From the NCBI GenBank assembly GCA_031262895.1, contig JAISGW010000226.1, positions 1 through 17,799 on the forward strand: DNA of 17,799 bases, written 5' to 3'. This DNA is from Tannerella sp. GTDB lineage: Bacteria > Bacteroidota > Bacteroidia > Bacteroidales > Tannerellaceae. Under the pieces are notes generated by a model, which saw only the letters and a program-made list of their open reading frames with translations, did no database searches and was not told the DNA's origin. A program made the translations under genes and the position numbers. Every line of letters starts with the position of its first letter. The stretch's first letter is position 1. Shown in pieces: positions 7,426-13,711 of this stretch.

Positions 7426-8004
7426 TTATTTCTGTTTGGAAGAATCGGGCGCGGCAGGGGCTTCGTTGACGGGGAATATGCCTGTGGAATTGAAGATGCG
7501 GTAATCTGTAAGGGATTGGTTGGAATCGAAGCCCACGCCGGTAAGCACCTTGTCGCCTTGTTCGATGCGGATGTATTGGTCTGAATAGATGCGTTCTTTT
7601 TTCTGGTCCCAGTAGATGAGCGAGGTGGAGAAATGGTCGCCGTCCACGTTCTGGAGTTCCACATGCCCGATGCCTTTCCAGAGTTCCTGGCGTTCGTAAT
7701 AGTAAGCCGTGTCGGCTTTGATGCTGGCCTTGACATGGAAGAGGGTGTCGAATTGTTCAAGGTAAAGGCCTTCGGGGAAATACCAGTAGGGTTCGGTGGC
7801 CTTGCCGTACATCAGCCAGAGTTTGGCTTTGGCTCGGTAGCGGGTGACACCGGAGTCGGAGACAAGGGTGGAGACGTCGGTCGTTTTCATCGTGTAGCTA
7901 TGTTGCGGGTCGAAGCGGACGGCTACCGTTTGCTGTTTCTCGCCCGAACAGGCTGCAGCAAAAAATAAGAAAGACACGGCGACAACCGGAAGGGTTGTCG
8001 CCAT
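7426..8004 (-). CDS. lptC: LptC-family LPS export lipoprotein
   Basis: A 192-residue protein predicted to be anchored to a membrane facing the periplasm and to pass lipopolysaccharide from the LptBFG pump toward LptA. A hydrophobic N-terminus (about residues 5-18) leads to a lipobox-like AAAC, with the lipidated Cys at residue 19. The body has LptC-type features: TTDVSTLVSDSGVTRY, then WYFPEGLYLEQFD, IKADTAYYY, YWDQKKERIYSDQYIRI and a closing GVGFDSNQSLTDYRIF. I chose the ATG at 8004 because the only earlier in-frame options are non-ATG or lie inside the upstream TPR gene. A TTG at 8043, touching the TPR stop, would add a lysine to the otherwise uncharged signal and remains possible. It follows the TPR gene by 40 bp. 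Confidence 0.85.
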   Translation of the reverse strand: MATTLPVVAVSFLFFAAACSGEKQQTVAVRFDPQHSYTMKTTDVSTLVSDSGVTRYRAKAKLWLMYGKATEPYWYFPEGLYLEQFDTLFHVKASIKADTAYYYERQELWKGIGHVELQNVDGDHFSTSLIYWDQKKERIYSDQYIRIEQGDKVLTGVGFDSNQSLTDYRIFNSTGIFPVNEAPAAPDSSKQK

Positions 8005-8044
8005 GCCACTGAAAAAAGGGATATGGAAAATGGTCTTGGCCAAG

Positions 8045-9412
8045 TTATTCCTGCTTGCCTTTGACGATGACTGTTTCGCCAATCCAGCCACCCACGGTGA
8101 AGGCTTTACCCTCACCAAGTTTCGGGTGCATGAATACTTCCTCCTTGGTGGGGAAATACTTGCTGTAAGCACTGATGAGCTTGTTGGCATCGTCGGCGAC
8201 GCTGGGGTCAACCTGGCGCGCCTTCAAGAACTTGTCGACGGCGGCGATGAAAACGGTCTTCACCAGCACGGGGTCATTCGGATAGATGGACTTGGCCGTA
8301 GAGGCGTACATCTGTCCGATAAGAATATAAGCCGGTCCCATGGTAGGTTGGAGCTTAATGGCTTCCTGGGCGTACTTGCGCGCTTCGGAATATTTCTTCT
8401 GGTCGAACAGCATGGCGGCAATTGCATAGTTGTCTTGCGCCTTGAGGGTATCGACGGTTTCCATGTTGATGGACTGCTGGAAGAGCTGGATGGCGCCTTC
8501 GTAGTCTTTGTCGCGCACATCCTTTCGTGCCAAACCGCGGGCGGCTTCGGCCGAAGGCTCTATCTTGTAAGCGTAAGTGGCAGCCGCATAATAGGCGTCC
8601 GTTTCGGTGCAACGCATCCGGCGGAACAAGGTGATGGTCTGTTTCAACCACTTGAGGTCGGTCTTGTTGGCTTCCACCTTAGGACCGTATATCTTCTGTA
8701 AGGTGGCGCAGTCGGCGGCGCCGCTGTTGGCGAAGCCGTTGTCAAGGCCCGTCTTCATTTCCTGCAGGACGGTCTTTTCCTTGCCGCTGGCATTGGCCAA
8801 TTGTGCATCGTAAATGGCCGAGCATTTCAGGTAATCCTGGATATAATTGGCTTTCTGGTTGGGGTCGGCCACCATCAGCTGGTTGGAAGCAAACATATAA
8901 TAGGAAATGGCCAGCGGGTCGCATTTGTCGCCGAATTTGTCGACCGCCTCTTTTGTCCAGGCATAAACCAATTTCGGGTCGGCCTTATCGCCGAGGCGTG
9001 TCACATAATCCTGTGCCTTTTTGGCCAAAATCCAAGAAGTCCCGTATCTGGGGTCGTTGCCGAAATATTTGATACGTTGGTCGTAAACGGCCAGCAAGTC
9101 TTTCATCAAGGCAGCCTTCTGTGCCGGGTCCGTAGCCTGGTCATATTCCCAGCCCACGATGCGTACGCCGTAGAGGTAAATATCCTTTATGGCGGCAGGG
9201 CATTCGTTATACGCTATTTTCCAGAAGGGCAGGGCATCCTTATAGTCCCCGTTTTTTGCGTAAGGGACAAACAAGCTGATGTTCGTGATGCAACGGACGC
9301 TATCTTGCCCTGAGCCGAAGCGTGTGCCGTTGTCTACCCCCTTTTGGGCGAAGGCGGCTGGCATCCCCAGCAAGGAGCCGGCTGCGAGCAGCAAACATAC
9401 TTTGATTTTCAT
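8045..9412 (-). CDS. Secreted tetratricopeptide-repeat protein
   Basis: A 455-residue protein with a clear signal peptide (MKIKVCLLLAAGSLLGMPAAFA, cleavage before QKG), so it is exported. The middle and C-terminal parts are helical repeats with TPR character, for example A-rich pairs around KDYEGAIQLFQQSINM, YAIAAMLFDQKKYSEARKYA and ALIKLQ-like stretches near residues 300-390. The frame is open for 23 more codons upstream, but that part has no signal sequence, so I start at 9412. The family is the conserved TPR protein found between an outer-membrane barrel gene and lptC in Bacteroidales. Its molecular role is unknown; the neighbours suggest envelope biogenesis. It lies 34 bp after the barrel gene. 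Confidence 0.88.
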   Translation of the reverse strand: MKIKVCLLLAAGSLLGMPAAFAQKGVDNGTRFGSGQDSVRCITNISLFVPYAKNGDYKDALPFWKIAYNECPAAIKDIYLYGVRIVGWEYDQATDPAQKAALMKDLLAVYDQRIKYFGNDPRYGTSWILAKKAQDYVTRLGDKADPKLVYAWTKEAVDKFGDKCDPLAISYYMFASNQLMVADPNQKANYIQDYLKCSAIYDAQLANASGKEKTVLQEMKTGLDNGFANSGAADCATLQKIYGPKVEANKTDLKWLKQTITLFRRMRCTETDAYYAAATYAYKIEPSAEAARGLARKDVRDKDYEGAIQLFQQSINMETVDTLKAQDNYAIAAMLFDQKKYSEARKYAQEAIKLQPTMGPAYILIGQMYASTAKSIYPNDPVLVKTVFIAAVDKFLKARQVDPSVADDANKLISAYSKYFPTKEEVFMHPKLGEGKAFTVGGWIGETVIVKGKQE

Positions 9413-9446
9413 ACACTTATTCGTTTTATGATTTGAAGTCTGTAGA

Positions 9447-10703
9447 TTAGTCCACTTTGAATTTGAAGAACCAACGTTCATTGAAGGTGTAATTCACGCT
9501 GATACGGAAGTATTGCTCCCGGATGAGTGTGGGCGCATCGGGGTGAACGTTTACGTATTCGAGTCCGATATTCAGGAGCGAGCGGTTGTCCATCAGCGGC
9601 AGACCGAGGCCGATACCGGCACCCCATTCATCATAGCTGGCCCCTTTAATCTTCAGGTACGAGTTGCTGTAATGCAGGCCGGCCCTGTAACGAACCTTGT
9701 GCAGGTAGTTTTCCCCTACGTATGCGGGGATATATTCTATACCGCCGCCCAAGCGGAGGAGGTTCTTGAATTCGTCCTTTTCATCGAAGAAACGGGCGTT
9801 CTTCCAGGTCTGGTAACGTACGTCGGCCGCCACGGTGAGCTTATTACGGTTCACGAAGGAAAAGCCGAAGCCGTAAGTATTGGGTAAATCGAAGGCATGG
9901 TTTTTCGACAGGGACAGGGTATCCAGTTCGGAGGTTGAACCGGCCGCCACCGTGGTGATGTCGGAAGAGGTTGTATGCAGGCGTTTGGCCGGCGAATAGG
10001 CCAGGCCGAAGACGAGGCTTTTGGTCAAACTCAGGGGATGGGTGTATTGCAGGCCGAAGTCTAATTTCAGGTCGCTCACGCTCAGCGACTGTACCCGCGT
10101 AGGGGAACTGGCGCCCGTGGAGGAAATCGACAAGGTTTGCTGGTAGTTATTTGCTCCGAAGAGGTAGCCCACATTGGCGCCTAAGGACAGGCGTTTCTTC
10201 CAAATATCAAAGGCGCCGCCCACATAGATTTCGCTCAAACCGCCCGTCCCTGTGTACAAGGTCGTGGATGTAAGGCCGTCGGTAGTGGAAGTGGTGGAAT
10301 AATTGTAGCCCACGTAGGAAAAAGGCAACAGGCCGGCCGAAAGGGCGAGCCTGCGACTTACGGGGAACTGCAAGGCGATGTATTCGAGGTTGCCGTTCAG
10401 ATGTTTCTCTTTGTTAAGGCCGTCGTTGAACCAGGACATTTGCCCGGCTACGCCGAAATCGAAGAGGAAAGTGAGGGAATCGATGCTGGTATAGGAAGCC
10501 GGGTTCATGGGATTGATTCCTTTGTTGGAACGCAAGCCATAACCAACCCCGCCCATGGCGCGTCCGGCTCCGAAAGATTGGTCTGCCAAGCCTCCGTATC
10601 CATAACGGGTATAAGGGGAGTTCGTGTTGTTTTGTGCCGATAAGGGGGCGACGGCAGCTCCTATTATAACAAGGCCTGTAATCCACCTAATTGATTTCCA
10701 CAT
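9447..10703 (-). CDS. Outer-membrane beta-barrel protein (FadL-like shape)
   Basis: A 418-residue protein with a signal peptide (MWKSIRWITGLVIIGAAVAPLSA, then QNN) and many alternating hydrophobic strands, ending in YTFNERWFFKFKVD. The N-terminal NSPYTRYGYGGLAD and the NPASY motif (residues 67-71) recall conserved Bacteroidales barrel proteins sometimes compared with FadL-type transporters. No substrate can be assigned. The start overlaps the end of coaX by 17 bp, implying translational coupling. It precedes the TPR and lptC genes, an arrangement I recall as conserved in the order. Confidence 0.85.
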   Translation of the reverse strand: MWKSIRWITGLVIIGAAVAPLSAQNNTNSPYTRYGYGGLADQSFGAGRAMGGVGYGLRSNKGINPMNPASYTSIDSLTFLFDFGVAGQMSWFNDGLNKEKHLNGNLEYIALQFPVSRRLALSAGLLPFSYVGYNYSTTSTTDGLTSTTLYTGTGGLSEIYVGGAFDIWKKRLSLGANVGYLFGANNYQQTLSISSTGASSPTRVQSLSVSDLKLDFGLQYTHPLSLTKSLVFGLAYSPAKRLHTTSSDITTVAAGSTSELDTLSLSKNHAFDLPNTYGFGFSFVNRNKLTVAADVRYQTWKNARFFDEKDEFKNLLRLGGGIEYIPAYVGENYLHKVRYRAGLHYSNSYLKIKGASYDEWGAGIGLGLPLMDNRSLLNIGLEYVNVHPDAPTLIREQYFRISVNYTFNERWFFKFKVD

Positions 10704-11424
10704 TATATTCCAAGATTCGATTCAATCCTTTCAAAACCAGATTCGCATCCGCAAAGGTGGCGTTTTTTAGCTTGTTTTCAAAATAAAACGAATGGCCCCC
10801 TGTTAAAAAAATGAAAAGATCCGGGTAGCTTTCCCGCAGTTCCCGGATGTATCCGTCCATCTCGTAACGGATGCCTTGGGCCACGCCGGCCTGTATGGCG
10901 CTCAGCGTACTGTCGCCGAGGAGCGGCGGCGCAGGGGCGGCTTCGACTAAGGGAAGGGCGCTGGTGAACTGGTGCAAGGCCCGGAAGCGCGTGCTCATGC
11001 CGGGCGAGATATTTCCTCCGCGATAGAAGCCGGAAGCCTCGACCAAATCGTAGGTGATGGCTGTTCCTGCATCAATGACAAGGATGTCGCGTCCGGGCTG
11101 TTGGGCAATGGCTCCCGCAACGGCCGCCAGGCGGTCTTTCCCCAAGGTGACGGGGGTACGGTAGCCGATGCGCAGGGGCGGCGGCAGGGGAGTGTCTGCT
11201 TCCAAGATAAGGAAGAAAGGCAGTCTTTGCCTGAGCCAGTCGGCCATTTCCTCGTTTATCCCCACCACGGAGGAGAGTATGCCCCGCGTCAGGCCGTAGC
11301 GGGCGAACAAAGGTTCCAATTCAAGGGGAGAGAAGCGCTTGTGCGCTTCGACAAGCATAGGGTGGTCTCCTTCGCAAACGGCCAATTTGGTTGCGGAGTT
11401 GCCCTGTTCGATGAGAAGGTTCAT
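10687..11424 (-). CDS. coaX: Type III pantothenate kinase
   Basis: CoaX phosphorylates pantothenate in the first committed step of coenzyme A synthesis; type III enzymes belong to the ASKHA fold and need a monovalent cation. The 245 residues are normal length. Motifs seen: GNSATK (8-13, phosphate 1 loop), LGKDR (94-98), VIDAGTAITYD (116-126), GGNISPG (136-142) and TGG (208-210). At the first motif the usual catalytic Asp (DxGN) is Glu here (E6, IEQGNS). It starts 6 bp after rny and overlaps the next gene, so it is well inside the operon. Confidence 0.93.
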   Translation of the reverse strand: MNLLIEQGNSATKLAVCEGDHPMLVEAHKRFSPLELEPLFARYGLTRGILSSVVGINEEMADWLRQRLPFFLILEADTPLPPPLRIGYRTPVTLGKDRLAAVAGAIAQQPGRDILVIDAGTAITYDLVEASGFYRGGNISPGMSTRFRALHQFTSALPLVEAAPAPPLLGDSTLSAIQAGVAQGIRYEMDGYIRELRESYPDLFIFLTGGHSFYFENKLKNATFADANLVLKGLNRILEYNVEIN

Positions 11425-11430
11425 GCGCGC

Positions 11431-12963
11431 TTATTTCGCATAGCTGACCGCTCGGGTCTCGCGGATGACGGTGATTTTCACTTGTCCCGGATAGGTCATT
11501 TCATCTTGTATCTTTTTGGCGATTTCGTTCGACAGGTTCTCTGTTTCCTTGTCGTCTATCTTGTCGGCACCGACAATGACGCGCAACTCGCGCCCCGCCT
11601 GTATGGCGTAGGTCTTGACTACGCCGGGGTAGGAGAGGGCCAACTGCTCAAGGTCGTTCAGCCGTTTGATATAGGCTTCCACGATTTCGCGGCGGGCGCC
11701 GGGGCGGGCGCCGGAAATGGCGTCGCAGACCTGGACGATAGGAGCCAGCAAGGTTTGCATTTCCGTTTCGTCGTGATGAGCGCCTACGGCATTGCAGATG
11801 TCGGGCTTCTCCTTATATTTCTCGCAGAGTTTCATGCCGAGGATGGCATGCGGGAGTTCCGGCTCGTCGTCGGGCACCTTGCCTATGTCGTGCAGCAGGC
11901 CGGCACGTTTGGCTTTCTTGGGATTCAGGCCCAGTTCGGCGGCCATCACGGCGCAGAGGTTGGCCGTTTCGCGGGCGTGCTGCAGCAGGTTCTGCCCGTA
12001 GGAGGAGCGGTATTTCATCTTGCCGATGATGCGTACCAGTTCGGGATGCAGCCCGTGCACGCCCAAGTCAATGACGGTGCGCTTGCCGGTTTCTACCACC
12101 TCGTCTTCCACTTGCTTGCGTACTTTATTGACGACTTCCTCGATGCGTGCGGGATGGATACGGCCGTCCTGCACGAGCTGGTGCAGGGCCAGACGGGCCA
12201 CTTCGCGGCGCACGGGGTCGAAGCCGGAGAGGACGATGGCCTCGGGCGTGTCGTCGACTACGATTTCAATGCCGGTGGCAGCTTCCAAGGCGCGGATGTT
12301 GCGGCCTTCGCGGCCGATGATGCGGCCTTTTATCTCGTCGGAGTCAATATGGAACACGGTTACCGAATTTTCTATGGCCGTTTCCGTGGCCACACGTTGG
12401 ATGGACTGGATGACAATTTTCTTGGCTTCCTTATTGGCCGTCATCTTGGCTTCGTCCATGATTTCGTTCACGTAGGAGACAGCTTCCGATTTGGCCTCTT
12501 CCTTCATGGATTCCAGTAGCCGTTCCTTGGCTTCCTCGGCCGACAGGCCGGAAAGGATTTCTAATTGTTCGGTCTGGCGGGCGTGCAACTTGTCGAGTTC
12601 CGCCTTCTTCTTTTCCACCACTTCCAATTGGGCCGAAAGATTCTCCTTCGCCCCGTCGAGTTCCGCGTTCTTGCGCGAGAGGTCTTCGTGTCGCTGGTTG
12701 AGCATCATTTCCTTTTGCTTCAGGCGTGCCTCGGCCGACTGCAGCTTGGCATTGCGGGCGGATACCTGTTTTTCCAGGTCGGCTTTCAGGTTAACGAACT
12801 TCTCCTTCACTTCAAGGAGCTTGTTTTTCTTGATGACTTCGGCCTCCTTCTCCGCTTCCGCGAGGCGGCCGGCGAATTTCTGCTTGAATACGAAGCGGGT
12901 GCTCAGCCACACCAGCGCCCCGCCCACAAGCAAGGCCACTATTGATGCTATGATTGTTGTCAT
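11431..12963 (-). CDS. rny: Ribonuclease Y
   Basis: RNase Y is a membrane-anchored endoribonuclease that starts mRNA decay. The 510 residues have the full family layout: an N-terminal membrane helix (about 3-20), a long charged coiled coil (about 28-195), a KH domain containing GRIIGREGRN (213-222), an HD domain with H358-D359 (LLHDIGK) and HHDE (396-399), and the conserved tail VKITVIRETRAV. Nothing looks truncated. It lies 34 bp after zapA and 6 bp before coaX. The pairing of zapA with rny is common in Bacteroidota. Confidence 0.97.
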   Translation of the reverse strand: MTTIIASIVALLVGGALVWLSTRFVFKQKFAGRLAEAEKEAEVIKKNKLLEVKEKFVNLKADLEKQVSARNAKLQSAEARLKQKEMMLNQRHEDLSRKNAELDGAKENLSAQLEVVEKKKAELDKLHARQTEQLEILSGLSAEEAKERLLESMKEEAKSEAVSYVNEIMDEAKMTANKEAKKIVIQSIQRVATETAIENSVTVFHIDSDEIKGRIIGREGRNIRALEAATGIEIVVDDTPEAIVLSGFDPVRREVARLALHQLVQDGRIHPARIEEVVNKVRKQVEDEVVETGKRTVIDLGVHGLHPELVRIIGKMKYRSSYGQNLLQHARETANLCAVMAAELGLNPKKAKRAGLLHDIGKVPDDEPELPHAILGMKLCEKYKEKPDICNAVGAHHDETEMQTLLAPIVQVCDAISGARPGARREIVEAYIKRLNDLEQLALSYPGVVKTYAIQAGRELRVIVGADKIDDKETENLSNEIAKKIQDEMTYPGQVKITVIRETRAVSYAK

Positions 12964-12997
12964 TTGTCTGCGATTATGATTTTACTTTGATGTGTAT

Positions 12998-13309
12998 TTA
13001 AATGTTTATACTGTTTGCGCTTTTGAGGTAGTTTTCTATTTCCGATGTCAGCTTCCTGATCCCCTCGGCCAGCGGGCGTGTATCCTTCTTTTGTTCTAAG
13101 TAAAGTTGCTCTTCCGCCAGGCGGAAGGCCACCATGGCGAGGATATCCTGCGTGTCGGCCGTGCCAGCGTATTTTGCCCTGCAACGTTCGTATTTGATGC
13201 CGAGCTGCTTGGCGGCTTTGCGCGTCATCTCCTCCTCGGCCAGGTTTATCCTCATGGGATAGGTCTTGTCTGCTATATGAATGCTTATCCTTTGCTTCTT
13301 GTTGTCCAT
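12998..13309 (-). CDS. zapA: Cell-division protein ZapA
   Basis: ZapA is a small cytoplasmic protein that bundles FtsZ filaments at the division site. The 103 residues show the family pattern: a short N-terminal beta region (ISIHIADKTYPMRI), a helix beginning AEEEMTRKAAKQLG, the TADTQDILAMVAFRLAEEQL stretch, and a C-terminal coiled coil. The ATG at 13309 lies 4 bp after the stop of the preceding coiled-coil gene, so the two are translationally linked. Confidence 0.92.
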   Translation of the reverse strand: MDNKKQRISIHIADKTYPMRINLAEEEMTRKAAKQLGIKYERCRAKYAGTADTQDILAMVAFRLAEEQLYLEQKKDTRPLAEGIRKLTSEIENYLKSANSINI

Positions 13310-13313
13310 CCGC

Positions 13314-13607
13314 TCAGCCGTTCAATACGGCGATACACTTGTCCACTTCTTTCACCAGGTCGGCCAGCCGTTTTTTCGCGCCCTTGAGGTCCGTCTTGCC
13401 GGCGGATATCGCCTGCGCCGTTACTAACCGTTTATATTTGGTTTCCCATGTCTCGAGGTTTTGTTTGGCTTGCCGTAGTTCCTCTTCTTTGGCTTTCAGG
13501 GAAGCATCCAATTCATCTATCTTGCGTCCCCGCTCGTCGCAAAGTCGCAATAAATCATGAATTCGTACCCCTAAAACGGCCAGCCATTGTCCTTCTTCCT
13601 CGGTCAT
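13314..13607 (-). CDS. Small coiled-coil protein preceding zapA (ZapB-like by position)
   Basis: A 97-residue cytoplasmic protein that is mostly helical and charged: residues about 14-70 look like one long coiled coil (IDELDASLKAKEEELRQAKQ). It has no signal or membrane segment. I start at the ATG at 13607, with GGCGGAAG directly upstream; a longer form would begin at a TTG (13628) that lies inside the promoter -7 box. It is the first gene of the operon, 4 bp before zapA. In E. coli, ZapB is a coiled-coil partner of ZapA, so this is a candidate functional equivalent, but I see no sequence relation and the role is inferred from position and fold only. Confidence 0.78.
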   Translation of the reverse strand: MTEEEGQWLAVLGVRIHDLLRLCDERGRKIDELDASLKAKEEELRQAKQNLETWETKYKRLVTAQAISAGKTDLKGAKKRLADLVKEVDKCIAVLNG

Positions 13608-13625
13608 CTTCCGCCAAATTCCTGA

Positions 13626-13656
13626 CAAAAGTAAACGATTGCTTTGAGAATACCAA
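13626..13656 (-). promoter_or_regulatory. Promoter of the zapA-rny-coaX-lptC operon
   Basis: On the minus strand a TTGG (13653-13656) is separated by 19 bases from TACTTTTG (13626-13633), a match to the Bacteroidota -33/-7 pattern. It places the transcript start about 10-15 bases before the preferred ATG at 13607. The same spacing and TTGG box occur at the tRNA-Arg promoter. Confidence 0.65.
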
Positions 13657-13711
13657 CAAAGCCGCAGATATTCCCCGAAAAACCTTAGTGGGGAACAAAG
13701 GGAGCCGCCTT

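Noticed and set aside
10972..12519. 515-codon + strand open frame opposite rny and coaX
   Set aside because: It spans two well-supported minus-strand genes and has no credible start or motif.
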